In this document: positions 7,624-17,288 of the stretch, one piece after another
How positions within the stretch are numbered: the stretch's first letter is position 1
How the letters are laid out: each line of letters begins with the position of its first letter
Assembly: GCF_021245985.1 (NCBI RefSeq)
Contig: NZ_JAJQXA010000004.1
Location: 62,001-126,000, forward strand
DNA from: Flavobacterium soyae
GTDB taxonomy: Bacteria > Bacteroidota > Bacteroidia > Flavobacteriales > Flavobacteriaceae
Reading direction: 5' to 3'
DNA: 64,000 bases
Made by a program: the position numbers and the translations under genes
Notes under the pieces: model-generated
Database searches by the model: none
Told to the model about the DNA's origin: nothing
The model's input: only the letters and a program-made list of their open reading frames with translations

Positions 7624-10600
7624 ATGCATCAATACTTTTACGCCATTCATTTATTTGTAAACCGAAGAAAATCTCTCTCGGTTCTTTTGGCTGTTTTGAT
7701 GCTTTTGGTATTTGGATTTTTTGCTTCGCAGATTAAGTTTGAAGAAGACATAACCAAACTTATCCCAACAAATGACAAAGCCGATGCAACTGCAAAAGTT
7801 TTAAAACAATTAAACTTTGCCGATAAAACAACCGTTATTTTCAAACTCGAAAAAAATGGTTCTGCCGAAGATTTAAAAGAAATCGCAGCCACTTTTTCAG
7901 ACAGCGTTGCCAAATCCTGCAAACCTTACATAACCGGAATTCAGGGAAAAGTTGATGAAGAAAACATCCAGGAAACTATCGATTTTGTTTACAATAATCT
8001 GCCGCTTTTTCTTGAAGATAAAGATTATACTGCCATTCAAACTAAACTTCAAAAAGATAGTATTGCAGCAACCGTTCAGGGAAATTATAAATCGATTATT
8101 TCGCCGTCGGGATTTATTACAAAAGATTTTATTCTACAGGATCCGCTCGGAATTTCTTTTATCGCTTTAAAAAAATTACAGCAATTAAATATTGGCGACG
8201 ATTTTACGCTCGACAATGGGTTTGTAATGACAAAGGATAAAAAGAAATTACTGCTTTTTATAACCTCAGATATTTCTTCAAGCGAAACAGAAAAAAACAG
8301 CATTTTTGCCGAAAAACTAAAATCAATTCAGGAAAATTTAAATACACCGTTTAAAGGAAAAACTTCTGTGAGTTATTTTGGTTCAGCATTAATTGCGGCT
8401 GCAAATGCCAAACAAATTAAAAGCGATATTGTTTTAACAACAACAATCGCAATGATTACGCTAATGCTGATTTTGATTTTGTTTTACAGAAAAATATTAA
8501 TCCCGTTAATTATTTTTCTGCCAACGGTTTTCGGAGCTTTATTTGCCGTTGCGTTTTTATATTTTGTAAAAGAACAAATTTCAGCCATTTCTCTCGGAAT
8601 TGGTTCTATTTTATTAGGAATCACGATCGATTATTCGCTTCACATTCTGACACATTACAAACATAACAGCGACATCAAAACATTGTATAAAGACATTACA
8701 ATGCCGGTAATTATGAGCAGTTCAACAACTGCTGTTGCTTTTTTATGTCTGCTTTTTGTAAAATCTGATGCGCTGAATGATCTCGGAATTTTTGCAGCCG
8801 TTATCGTAATGGCAGCCGGAATTTTTTCGCTTTTGATTGTTCCGCATTTATACAAACCAAAAGAAAACAATTTTGAACACAAGAAAAATGCAATCGATAA
8901 ACTAGCTCATTTTTCATTTCATAACAACAAATTCTTAATTGGTTTTTGTGTTATCATTACCATTATTTGCTGTTTTACGTATAACGATGTTGGTTTCAAT
9001 AACGATTTGTCGCAGTTAAATTTTGTTCCGAAAGATATTAAAGCGGCCGAAAAACAATTGGAAGAAAGTACCAGCCTAACTTCAAAAACTATTTATGTTG
9101 CGGCTTACGGAAAAAGCATGGAAGAAGTTTTGCAGAACAACAGCAAGCTTTTTGCCGATTTATCTGCAGCAAAACAACAAGACAAAATTTTGAATTTTAG
9201 TTCTGTTGGCGGAATTGTGCTTTCGCAAAAAGAACAGCTTCAAAAAATTGCAAAATGGAATTCGTTTTGGAACTCAGAAAAAAAACAAATTTTAAAATCT
9301 CAATTAATTACCGAAGGTTCAAAACTCGGTTTTAAACCAACCACTTATTCACTGTTTTTTGATCATTTAGATTTTGATTTTAAACCTATTTCTACCCAAG
9401 ATTATTTAAAAATCCAGGCATTACAGCTGAAAGAATTTGTAACCGAAAAAAATGGTTTTTATACGATTTCTACTTTAGTAAAAGTCACGCCGGAACAGCG
9501 CGACAAATTTGTAAAATTGACTTCTGCAAAAGAAAATCTTATTGCAATTGATCGTCAGCAAATGAACGAAACTTTTTTCAGCACTCTAAAAACCGACTTT
9601 AATTCACTTGTCAATTATTCTTTTGTTGCGGTAATTTTAATTCTGTTTTTCTTTTTCAGAAGAATTGAATTGGTAATCGTAAGTTGTATTCCAATTGCTT
9701 TAACGGGAATTGTAACGGCCGGAATTATGGGTATTTTTGGCATTCAAATGAATATTTTCAGCATGATTGTCTGCACTTTAATTTTTGGTCACGGTGTCGA
9801 TTTTAGTATTTTCATGACAAGTGCTTTACAGAAAGAATATACAAACGGAAAAAACGAAATTGCAATTTACAGAACATCCATTATTCTGGCGGTAATTACA
9901 ACTATTTTAGGGATTGGCGCCATGATTTTTGCCAAACATCCGGCGCTGCGTTCTATTTCTTCTGTTTCATTAATTGGGGTTTTTGCAGCGTTAATTATTA
10001 CGTTTATATTTTATCCAATTCTATTTAAATTATTTTTGTCAAACAGACCTAAAAACGGAAATCCGCCTTTTCAATTACGCACTTTTATTTTTGGTGTAAT
10101 GTCATTTTTCTATTACGGTTTGGGCGGTATTTTAATGTCTATTTTCAGTTTTACATTAATGCCGATTTTGCCGCTCAGCAAAAAAACAAAAATGCAGGGT
10201 TTTCGATATGTCGTTTCAAAATACATGAAATCGGTATTATATTCTAACCCTTTTATACACAAAAAAGTCGTTAATAATTTTAATGAAACGTTTGAAAAAC
10301 CAGCCGTTATTATTGCGAATCATTCTTCATTTTTAGATATTTTATCCATTGGAATGCTGAGTCCAAAAATTATATTTTTGGTAAGCGACTGGGTTTACAA
10401 CTCTCCTATTTTTGGCGGCGTTGTCAGGAAAGCTGGTTTTTATCCGGTTTCTGAAGGTTTGGAAGGCGGCGTTGAACATTTACGTAAAAAAGTAAACCAA
10501 GGATATTCGTTAATGGTTTTCCCAGAAGGAACACGCTCAGAAAATAATGTTATTAAACGATTCCACAAAGGTGCTTTTTTCCTTGCTGAAGAATTTAAGC

Positions 10601-11301
10601 TAGACATCATTCCGGTTGTCATTCATGGTGCTTCAGAGTTAATCCCGAAAGGAGATTTTGTCATTCACGACGGAACTTTAACCCTTACTATTTTAGAAAG
10701 AATTACGCCGGAAAATACTTCTTTCGGGAATAATTATGCCGAAAGAACAAAACAAATAAGTACCTTTTTTAAAGCAGAACACCGCAAAATTCGCCAGCAG
10801 TTAGAAGGCCCGGATTATTTCAAAAAAATGCTGATTAATAGTTACGATTATAAAGAAATTGAAATTGGCGATGCTGTAAAAAAAGATTTAAAGCAGAATT
10901 TAGAAACCTATTTCAATTTAAATAAACACATTAATCCAAAGGCAAAAATTTTACATCTTGGCAATGATTATGGGCAATTAGACGTTTTATTGGCATTACA
11001 GGAACCGCAGCGAAAAATATTTTCTTTTATAAATGATGAAGAAAAAGTATTGGTTGCCAAAACAAATTATTTTCTAAAAAAGAGAAAAATATCCTATCTG
11101 GATTCACTAGATTCTGTAGTTGAAAATCAATATGAAATCGTTTTAATTTCTGATGAAAATTATGCTTCGGATCTTGAAAAAGTGACTGCAGCTTCTTCAA
11201 TAATTTTAGTTAATTCTTCTCATTTAAAAACTAAATTAAAGGATTTTGGTTTCGAAGTTGTTGCAGAAGAAAATGCGATAATTGTATTAAATAAAAAGTA
11301 A
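7624..11301 (+). CDS. trifunctional MMPL/RND exporter - acyltransferase - methyltransferase-like protein
   Basis: 1225 aa. Residues about 1-820 are an MMPL/RND-type exporter with two sets of transmembrane helices (a first helix near 18-38, clusters at about 270-425 and 670-820) separated by periplasmic domains. Residues about 880-1070 are a PlsC-type lysophospholipid acyltransferase with NHSSFLD (His900, Asp905) and FPEGTRS near 966. Residues about 1085-1225 resemble a SAM-methyltransferase Rossmann fold, with degenerate motif I (ILHLGNDYGQLDVL). This three-part layout is found in flavobacterial flexirubin clusters. It probably couples esterification of the aryl polyene, as in flexirubin-type esters, to export; that order is inference. 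Confidence 0.88.
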   Translation: MHQYFYAIHLFVNRRKSLSVLLAVLMLLVFGFFASQIKFEEDITKLIPTNDKADATAKVLKQLNFADKTTVIFKLEKNGSAEDLKEIAATFSDSVAKSCKPYITGIQGKVDEENIQETIDFVYNNLPLFLEDKDYTAIQTKLQKDSIAATVQGNYKSIISPSGFITKDFILQDPLGISFIALKKLQQLNIGDDFTLDNGFVMTKDKKKLLLFITSDISSSETEKNSIFAEKLKSIQENLNTPFKGKTSVSYFGSALIAAANAKQIKSDIVLTTTIAMITLMLILILFYRKILIPLIIFLPTVFGALFAVAFLYFVKEQISAISLGIGSILLGITIDYSLHILTHYKHNSDIKTLYKDITMPVIMSSSTTAVAFLCLLFVKSDALNDLGIFAAVIVMAAGIFSLLIVPHLYKPKENNFEHKKNAIDKLAHFSFHNNKFLIGFCVIITIICCFTYNDVGFNNDLSQLNFVPKDIKAAEKQLEESTSLTSKTIYVAAYGKSMEEVLQNNSKLFADLSAAKQQDKILNFSSVGGIVLSQKEQLQKIAKWNSFWNSEKKQILKSQLITEGSKLGFKPTTYSLFFDHLDFDFKPISTQDYLKIQALQLKEFVTEKNGFYTISTLVKVTPEQRDKFVKLTSAKENLIAIDRQQMNETFFSTLKTDFNSLVNYSFVAVILILFFFFRRIELVIVSCIPIALTGIVTAGIMGIFGIQMNIFSMIVCTLIFGHGVDFSIFMTSALQKEYTNGKNEIAIYRTSIILAVITTILGIGAMIFAKHPALRSISSVSLIGVFAALIITFIFYPILFKLFLSNRPKNGNPPFQLRTFIFGVMSFFYYGLGGILMSIFSFTLMPILPLSKKTKMQGFRYVVSKYMKSVLYSNPFIHKKVVNNFNETFEKPAVIIANHSSFLDILSIGMLSPKIIFLVSDWVYNSPIFGGVVRKAGFYPVSEGLEGGVEHLRKKVNQGYSLMVFPEGTRSENNVIKRFHKGAFFLAEEFKLDIIPVVIHGASELIPKGDFVIHDGTLTLTILERITPENTSFGNNYAERTKQISTFFKAEHRKIRQQLEGPDYFKKMLINSYDYKEIEIGDAVKKDLKQNLETYFNLNKHINPKAKILHLGNDYGQLDVLLALQEPQRKIFSFINDEEKVLVAKTNYFLKKRKISYLDSLDSVVENQYEIVLISDENYASDLEKVTAASSIILVNSSHLKTKLKDFGFEVVAEENAIIVLNKK

Positions 11302-12819
11302 ATGAAAGAGCAGTACGATGTAGTAATTGTTGGCAGCGGTTTAGGCGGATTGGTTTCGTCTATAATTTTAGCTAAAGAAGGCTATAGCGTTTGTGTGCTC
11401 GAAAAGAACAATCAATACGGTGGAAATCTGCAGACTTTTGTTCGTGATAAAACTATTTTTGATACCGGAATCCATTATATAGGAGGTTTAGCCGAAGGTC
11501 AAAATCTCTATAAATATTTTAAATACATCGGCATTATTGATCATCTCAATTTAAAAAAATTAGACGAGAATTGTTACGATATGATTTCGTTTGAAGACGA
11601 TCAAAACCAATATCCGCATGCGCAGGGTTATGAAAATTTTGCAAAGCAGCTTGCCGTTTTTTTCCCTGAAGAAAAAACAAATATTGAAAAATACTGCGAA
11701 AAACTGCAAACCATCTGCGATGCTTTTCCACTTTATAATTTAAACTGGGAAGGTAAATATGAAAACGAGATTTTGTCATTAAATGCAAAAGAAACGATTG
11801 AAGAATGTACGCAGAATGAAAAACTAAAAGCAGTTCTGGCGGGTTCTAATTTTCTATATGCCGGCATTCCTGATAAATCGCCTTTTTACGTTCATGCCTT
11901 ATCTGTAAACTCTTATATTCAAAGTTCGTGGCGATGCATTAATGGCGGAAGCCAGATTACAAAACAGCTTTTAAAACAACTTAAAAAATACGGCGGCGAA
12001 TTTTATAAATATAAAGAAGTTACCCGTTTTAATGTTGAAGATAATAAAGTCAATTTTGTTGAATTAAAAGATGGAACGAAAGTTTTTGGATCGATGTTTA
12101 TTTCAAATATTGAACCCAAAACAACTTTAAAAATGGCTGGCGAAGAAAACTTCAGGAAAGCTTTTGTTAATCGTGTACAAAGTTTGGAAGGTGTTATTTC
12201 TGCCTTTAGTTTATACATTGTTTTTAAGCCGGAAACTTTTAAATATATCAATCATAATTTTTATCATTTTAAGAAAAGCAGCGAAGTCTGGACGGCACAT
12301 GAATATAATGAAGATTCGTGGCCAAAAGGTTTTATGGCTTCGATGAATGCTTCAAAAAAAGAGGAAATTTGGGCAGAAGGAATGACGTTTATAACGTACA
12401 TGAAATATGAAGATGTTGCGCCCTGGGTTGATACTTTTAATACAACAGCCGAAAAGAGCGATCGCGGCGAAAGTTATGAGGAATTTAAATCGCGAAAAAC
12501 GACCAAATTTTTAAACGAAATCGAACTTAAATTTCCGGGAATCGGAGATTGTATAAAATCAATTCATACTTCTACTCCGCTTTCGTATCGCGATTATATT
12601 GGTGGTTATAACGGAAATATGTACGGTTATGTGAAAGATTCCAACAATCCGATGAAAACGCTGATTCCGGCAAAAACCAAATTGGATAATTTATATCTTA
12701 CAGGGCAGAGTATCAATATGCATGGTGTTTTGGGTGTAACAATTGGTGCCGTTTCAACTTGTTCTGAAATTGTGGGCAAAGAATATTTGGTTACGAAAAT
12801 TAATTCCGAATCTGAATAG
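11302..12819 (+). CDS. CrtI-like NAD(P)/FAD-dependent oxidoreductase
   Basis: 505 aa. The FAD-binding dinucleotide motif is at residues 8-20 (VIVGSGLGGLVSS), followed by VLEKNNQYGGNLQTF typical of phytoene-desaturase-like enzymes. The C-terminal FAD motif is YLTGQSINMHGVLG near residue 470. No signal peptide, so cytoplasmic or membrane-peripheral. The start codon follows directly on the stop of the trifunctional gene, so the two are cotranslated. In the cluster it could oxidise or isomerise the polyene or the aromatic head, but the sequence does not say which. Confidence 0.85.
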   Translation: MKEQYDVVIVGSGLGGLVSSIILAKEGYSVCVLEKNNQYGGNLQTFVRDKTIFDTGIHYIGGLAEGQNLYKYFKYIGIIDHLNLKKLDENCYDMISFEDDQNQYPHAQGYENFAKQLAVFFPEEKTNIEKYCEKLQTICDAFPLYNLNWEGKYENEILSLNAKETIEECTQNEKLKAVLAGSNFLYAGIPDKSPFYVHALSVNSYIQSSWRCINGGSQITKQLLKQLKKYGGEFYKYKEVTRFNVEDNKVNFVELKDGTKVFGSMFISNIEPKTTLKMAGEENFRKAFVNRVQSLEGVISAFSLYIVFKPETFKYINHNFYHFKKSSEVWTAHEYNEDSWPKGFMASMNASKKEEIWAEGMTFITYMKYEDVAPWVDTFNTTAEKSDRGESYEEFKSRKTTKFLNEIELKFPGIGDCIKSIHTSTPLSYRDYIGGYNGNMYGYVKDSNNPMKTLIPAKTKLDNLYLTGQSINMHGVLGVTIGAVSTCSEIVGKEYLVTKINSESE

Positions 12820-12824
12820 AAATC

Positions 12825-14495
12825 ATGAAAAACCGAATCTTACTTTTCTTCTTTATCGGTTTTCTACTCTTGTTTGTTTCCTGCGGAACATCAAAATCAA
12901 TGCGTCATAAACCGGATCTTTCGACCTATAATTCATCGAAACCAATCGTTGTAAAAAAATCTGATTCTATTTTTATTTCCGGAAAAAATTCTCTTTTAAA
13001 AAATAAACAAGGCATTTGGGAATTGTATGTCGAAGGTGATCCGCTGGAAATTGGCTTAAACACCGGAGCCTTAACTGATTCTCTTTTAAAAAATCAACAG
13101 CAAATTTTTTTCTCCAAAGTAAAAGATTTTATTCCGTCCCGTTTTGAACAAAAAATACTCCGCCAATTTTTAAAATGGTACAATCGAAAATTATATTTGA
13201 ATGTTCCCGAAGAATATCAAACAGAAATTTATGGCGTTTCTGAATACACCTCAGATGAACTTGATAACATTGCGCCCAAATATCAGCGTGGTTTATATCT
13301 TCATGCGGCGCACGATATTGGCCACGCTTTACAAGATTTGGCTTTGGTTGGCTGTTCGTCTTTTGCTGCGTGGAATGAAAAAACAGAAGATGGAAATTTA
13401 ATCCTCGGACGTAATTTTGATTTTTATGTGAATGACGCTTTCGCGGAAAATAAAATCGTGGCGTTTATAAAGCCCAAAGAAGGTTACAAATTTATGATGG
13501 TTACCTGGCCGGGAATGGTTGGTGCCGTCTCCGGAATGAATCAGGAAGGTTTAACGGTAACTATTAATGCTTCGAAATCTAAAATTCCGCTAATTGCCAA
13601 AACACCCATTTCGATTTTGACACGCGAAATTTTACAGCACGCTAAAAACATAGACGAAGCCATTTCGATTGCAAAAAAGAGAAAAGTATTTGTTTCTGAA
13701 TCAATAATGGTGGGAAGTGCAAACGACAATAAAGCAATTTTAATTGAAGTTTCACCAACAAAAATGGATGTTTACGATGTTCCAAATACCGATCAGTTGA
13801 TATGTTCGAATCATTTTCAGGGCGACGTTTTCAAAGATGATAAACGAAATCAGGAACAAATTGTAAACAGTCATTCTGAATATCGCTTTGAAAGGATGCA
13901 GGAACTTCTGGCAGAAAACCCAAAAGTGAATCCCGAAATTGCTTCGGAAATTCTTCGAAATAAAAATGGTCTAAAAGATATTCCGCTTGGTTACGGTTCC
14001 GAAAAAGCTTTGAACCAATTAATGGCGCACCACGGAATTATTTTTAAACCGAAAGAAAAATTAGTTTGGGTTTCGGCAAATCCGTATCAATTGGGCGAAT
14101 TTGTTTGTTACGATTTAAATTCCGTTTTTGGCGAAAGAAAAAATGATTCTTTAAATTCTTTTCAAAAAGAAAATTTAAATATTGCCAAAGATCCGTTTTT
14201 AGAAACTGCTGCTTTTAGTAATTATAAAAAATTCAAAATCGAAGATGATAAAATAGATTCGTTTCTTGAAAGTAAGGAAGAAACAATTTCTTCAGAATTC
14301 ATTCAAAATTATCAATCATTAAACCCTGATTATTGGGTTGTATATTATAAGGCAGGATTGTACTTTTACCAAATAAAAGATTTTAAGCAGGCAAAACTTA
14401 ATTTTGAAAAAGCGTTGACCAAAGAAATTACGACGCTGCCTGAAAAAGAAAAAATTGAAAAATATTTAAAAAAAATCAAAAGAAAATTAAAATGA
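12825..14495 (+). CDS. C45-type Ntn-hydrolase lipoprotein
   Basis: 556 aa. Lipobox FVSC at residue 20 after a hydrophobic stretch, so membrane anchored. The C45/choloylglycine-hydrolase-like core begins near residue 65. The predicted N-terminal nucleophile is Cys177 in LVGCSSFAAWNE, followed by GRNFDFYVNDAF and GMVGAVSGMNQEGLTVTIN, all usual for this family. The C-terminal 80 residues look TPR-like (AGLYFYQIKDFKQAKLNFE). Family members make or break amide bonds on acyl substrates after self-cleavage. In the cluster it might transfer or hydrolyse the acyl product outside the inner membrane. It overlaps the next gene by 4 bases. Confidence 0.8.
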   Translation: MKNRILLFFFIGFLLLFVSCGTSKSMRHKPDLSTYNSSKPIVVKKSDSIFISGKNSLLKNKQGIWELYVEGDPLEIGLNTGALTDSLLKNQQQIFFSKVKDFIPSRFEQKILRQFLKWYNRKLYLNVPEEYQTEIYGVSEYTSDELDNIAPKYQRGLYLHAAHDIGHALQDLALVGCSSFAAWNEKTEDGNLILGRNFDFYVNDAFAENKIVAFIKPKEGYKFMMVTWPGMVGAVSGMNQEGLTVTINASKSKIPLIAKTPISILTREILQHAKNIDEAISIAKKRKVFVSESIMVGSANDNKAILIEVSPTKMDVYDVPNTDQLICSNHFQGDVFKDDKRNQEQIVNSHSEYRFERMQELLAENPKVNPEIASEILRNKNGLKDIPLGYGSEKALNQLMAHHGIIFKPKEKLVWVSANPYQLGEFVCYDLNSVFGERKNDSLNSFQKENLNIAKDPFLETAAFSNYKKFKIEDDKIDSFLESKEETISSEFIQNYQSLNPDYWVVYYKAGLYFYQIKDFKQAKLNFEKALTKEITTLPEKEKIEKYLKKIKRKLK

Positions 14496-15781
14496 TTCCA
14501 GCAATAGAAAAAGATTCTTTAGAAGAAATTAAAATTTTTCAAGAAAAAAAACTATCTGAACTTTTACAATATATCAGTCAAAATTCTCCTTTTTATAAAA
14601 GACTTTTTGCCGGACAAAATATTGATATTTCAAAAATTAAAACCCTTGAAGATTTACAACATTTACCTGTTACTACAAAAGAAGATTTACAGCAATATAA
14701 TGATGATTTTGTATGCGTTCCGCAAAATAAAATTATCGACTATGCCTCGACTTCAGGAACTTTAGGCGATCCTGTGACTTTTGGTTTAACCGATTCTGAT
14801 TTAGATCGTTTGGCTTATAACGAAGCCATTTCGTTTGCCTGCGCCGGAATTGCCGAAGGCGATGTTGTACAATTAATGACGACAATCGACAGAAAATTTA
14901 TGGCTGGTTTGGCATATTTTCTCGGTCTAAGAAAATTGAAAGTCGGTGTAATTCGTGTTGGTGCCGGAATTCCGGAAATGCAGTGGGATTCGATTTTAAA
15001 ATACAACCCGAGTTATTTAATTACCGTTCCGTCCTTTTTATTGAAGTTGATTGAATATGCCGAAATTCATGGAATCGATTATAATAATTCGAGCATAAAA
15101 GGGGCAATCTGCATTGGAGAATCTTTGCGAGATCAGGATTTTTCGATGAATACTTTATCTAAAAAAATCACGGATAAATGGAATATTAAGTTGTTTTCGA
15201 CTTATGCTTCGACCGAAATGAGTACGGCTTTTACAGAATGTGAACATGGAAACGGCGGTCATCATCATCCGGAATTAATCATTGTTGAAGTTTTGGACGA
15301 AAATAATTTACCCGTTCAAGACGGAGAAACAGGCGAACTTACTTTTACTACTTTAGGTATTGAAGCAATGCCTTTGTTGCGTTTTAAAACCGGAGATATT
15401 GTACAGCTTCATAACGAGCCTTGCGCCTGCGGGAGAAATACTTTGCGTGTTGGTCCTGTTGTTGGCCGTAAAAAGCAAATGATAAAATACAAAGGGACAA
15501 CGCTTTATCCGCCAGCGATGAACGATGTTTTAAGCGGATTTGACAATATCGAAAATCATATTATCGAAATCTCTACAAACGATTTAGGCACGGATGAAAT
15601 CGTGATAAAAATTGCAGTTAAAAATCAAACACCAGAATTTCTACAGGAAATTAAAGATCACTTTAGAGCGAAACTAAGAGTAACGCCAAAAATAGAATTT
15701 GCCTCAAAAGAAACTTTAAATCCTTTAGTTTTTAATCCAATGAGCCGCAAACCAATTAGATTTTTTGACTACAGGGCTTAG
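14492..15781 (+). CDS. phenylacetate-CoA-ligase-family adenylate-forming enzyme
   Basis: 429 aa, ANL superfamily, with the phosphate-binding loop STSGTLGDP near residue 88, YASTEMSTAF near residue 248, LRFKTGDI near 300 and GRKKQMIKYKGTTLYPPAM in the C-terminal part. A CxC pair (EPCACGRNT) sits before the hinge, as in PaaK. These enzymes activate aryl or alkyl carboxylates as adenylates for transfer to CoA or a carrier protein. Last gene of the pigment run. A plausible substrate is the 4-hydroxycinnamate starter made by a tyrosine ammonia lyase, which in known clusters lies elsewhere in the locus. That assignment is inference. Confidence 0.83.
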   Translation: MIPAIEKDSLEEIKIFQEKKLSELLQYISQNSPFYKRLFAGQNIDISKIKTLEDLQHLPVTTKEDLQQYNDDFVCVPQNKIIDYASTSGTLGDPVTFGLTDSDLDRLAYNEAISFACAGIAEGDVVQLMTTIDRKFMAGLAYFLGLRKLKVGVIRVGAGIPEMQWDSILKYNPSYLITVPSFLLKLIEYAEIHGIDYNNSSIKGAICIGESLRDQDFSMNTLSKKITDKWNIKLFSTYASTEMSTAFTECEHGNGGHHHPELIIVEVLDENNLPVQDGETGELTFTTLGIEAMPLLRFKTGDIVQLHNEPCACGRNTLRVGPVVGRKKQMIKYKGTTLYPPAMNDVLSGFDNIENHIIEISTNDLGTDEIVIKIAVKNQTPEFLQEIKDHFRAKLRVTPKIEFASKETLNPLVFNPMSRKPIRFFDYRA

Positions 15782-15786
15782 TATAG

Positions 15787-15880
15787 GTACAAAGTTGCAA
15801 AGGGACAAAGGTTCAAAGGCTCTTAATCAGCAATATAAAAAAAACCTTTGAATCTTTGCGACTCTGAACCTTTGAACCCC
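15787..15880. repeat. imperfect inverted repeat after pigment cluster
   Basis: The word CAAAGGTTCAAAGG on the left faces CCTTTGAACC on the right, and further imperfect copies (TTGCAAAGG, CCTTTGAATCTTTGC) line both arms. Both sides are flanked by GGTACAAA (15786 and 15887). It may terminate the pigment transcript, but it lacks a uniform T-run, so the terminator role is uncertain. Confidence 0.6.
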
Positions 15881-15908
15881 AATTTGGTACAAATTGAACT
15901 AAATGTTG

Positions 15909-15916
15909 TAATTTTG
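15909..15916 (+). promoter_or_regulatory. -7 promoter element of dusB
   Basis: TAATTTTG matches the Bacteroidetes -7 consensus TAnnTTTG. A TTTG at 15883-15886 could be the -33 element. The element ends 9 bases before the ATG at 15926, so the transcript should have a leader of only a few bases. Confidence 0.6.
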
Positions 15917-15925
15917 CAAAAAATT

Positions 15926-16924
15926 ATGAAGATGGTCAAGATTGGCAACATAGAATTACCCGAATTTCCTTTATTACTCGCACCGATGGAAGATGTTAGT
16001 GATCCGCCGTTTCGCAGATTATGCAAAACGCATGGAGCTGATATGATGTATTCTGAATTTATTTCGTCGGAAGGATTAATTCGTGATGCTATAAAAAGCC
16101 GCATGAAACTGGATATTTTTGATTATGAACGCCCGGTTGGAATTCAGATTTTTGGCGGTGATGAAGAAGCAATGGAGATGTCTTCTAAAATTGTTTCTAC
16201 TGTAAAACCAGATCTAGTAGATATCAATTTTGGATGTCCAGTAAAAAAAGTAGTTTGTAAAGGTGCTGGAGCTGGGGTTTTAAAAGATGTTGATTTGATG
16301 GTGCGTTTGACGCAAGCTGTTATCAAAGGGACAGATTTGCCTGTTACGGTAAAAACACGTTTAGGCTGGGACGAAAGTTCAATTAATATCGATGAAGTTG
16401 CAGAAAGACTTCAGGATATTGGTGTTCAGGCTTTAACGATTCATGCCAGAACCCGTGCTCAAATGTATAAAGGCCATTCTGACTGGTCTCATATTGCACG
16501 TGTAAAAAACAACCCAAGAATTACAATGCCTATTTTTGGTAACGGCGATATCGACAGTCCTGAAAAAGCATTAAAATATAAAAATGAATATGGAATTGAC
16601 GGTATCATGATTGGCCGCGCGGCAATTGGTTATCCGTGGATTTTTAATGAAATCAAGCATTATTTTAAAACGGGTGAACACTTACCTGCTCCAACGGTTA
16701 TTGATCGTGTTGAGGCTGCGAGAAATCATTTGCAATGGTCAATGGATTGGAAAGGCGAGCGTTTAGGAATTGTAGAAATGCGTCGTCATTATACCAACTA
16801 TTTTAAAGGTATTCATTCTTTTAAAGAATTCAAACAAAAATTAGTTACAACTGATGCTCCAGAAGATTTATTCGCCATTATGAAAGAAATCGAACAGGTT
16901 TATGCTGGATATGAGTTTGTTTAA
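15926..16924 (+). CDS. dusB: tRNA-dihydrouridine synthase
   Basis: 332 aa. FMN-dependent reduction of uridines in tRNA. Landmarks: LLAPMEDVSDPPFR, YSEFISSEGL, QIFGGDEE, DINFGCPVKKVVCKGAGAG with the catalytic Cys in the last part, HARTRAQMYKGHSDW and FGNGDIDSPEKA in the TIM barrel, then a helical C-terminal domain. The frame opens earlier, at 15848. I start at ATG 15926, or at 15932 (MVKIGNIELPEF), because the promoter element lies at 15909-15916 and the extra residues are not conserved-looking. Single gene, followed by a strong bidirectional terminator. Confidence 0.92.
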   Translation: MKMVKIGNIELPEFPLLLAPMEDVSDPPFRRLCKTHGADMMYSEFISSEGLIRDAIKSRMKLDIFDYERPVGIQIFGGDEEAMEMSSKIVSTVKPDLVDINFGCPVKKVVCKGAGAGVLKDVDLMVRLTQAVIKGTDLPVTVKTRLGWDESSINIDEVAERLQDIGVQALTIHARTRAQMYKGHSDWSHIARVKNNPRITMPIFGNGDIDSPEKALKYKNEYGIDGIMIGRAAIGYPWIFNEIKHYFKTGEHLPAPTVIDRVEAARNHLQWSMDWKGERLGIVEMRRHYTNYFKGIHSFKEFKQKLVTTDAPEDLFAIMKEIEQVYAGYEFV

Positions 16925-16964
16925 AATATAATCTTTGAGTTTTGAAATTTGACAAAGAATTGAA

Positions 16965-17000
16965 ATACAAAAAAGACCTTTCGTTAGGTCTTTTTTGTAT
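16965..17000. terminator. bidirectional terminator between dusB and yoeB
   Basis: Perfect 15-base arms (ATACAAAAAAGACCT at 16965-16979 and its complement at 16986-17000) around a TTCGTT loop. A- and T-runs flank the GC core, so it works in both directions for the convergent genes. Confidence 0.93.
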
Positions 17001-17003
17001 TTA

Positions 17004-17279
17004 TTAATCATCATAATGAAATTGACATTGTATAATTATACACTTTTGATCAACCCCCTTTGTTCCTGATACTTTATAAACCAATCGATGTTCTCCATTA
17101 ATTCTTCGGGACCAAAAACTTTTTAAATCATGTCGCAATGGTTCTGGTTTACCAATTCCTTTGAATGGATTTTCTCTAATCGATTTAATTAATTCTTTTA
17201 TTTTTATTGCAGTATCTGTATCGTTTTCAATCCAATATTCAAACTCTTCCCAGCCATTTTTTGTAAAACAAATATCCAT
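17004..17279 (-). CDS. yoeB: YoeB-family mRNA interferase toxin
   Basis: 91 aa, the usual length for Txe/YoeB. These RelE-fold toxins cleave mRNA at the ribosomal A site. Visible family landmarks are WEEFEYWIENDTD, NPFKGIGKPEPLRHDL (catalytic Glu region), WSRRINGEHRLVYKV (catalytic Arg) and the terminal CQFHYDD with the catalytic His. It starts 9 bases after the antitoxin stop, in the normal antitoxin-toxin order. All key residues seem present, so it should be active when free. Confidence 0.92.
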   Translation of the reverse strand: MDICFTKNGWEEFEYWIENDTDTAIKIKELIKSIRENPFKGIGKPEPLRHDLKSFWSRRINGEHRLVYKVSGTKGVDQKCIIIQCQFHYDD

Positions 17280-17288
17280 ATTCTTCTG

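Noticed and set aside
7554..7736. Small 60-aa gene before the trifunctional gene
   Set aside because: It lies in the inverted repeat and in another frame over the exporter start, with no coding character.
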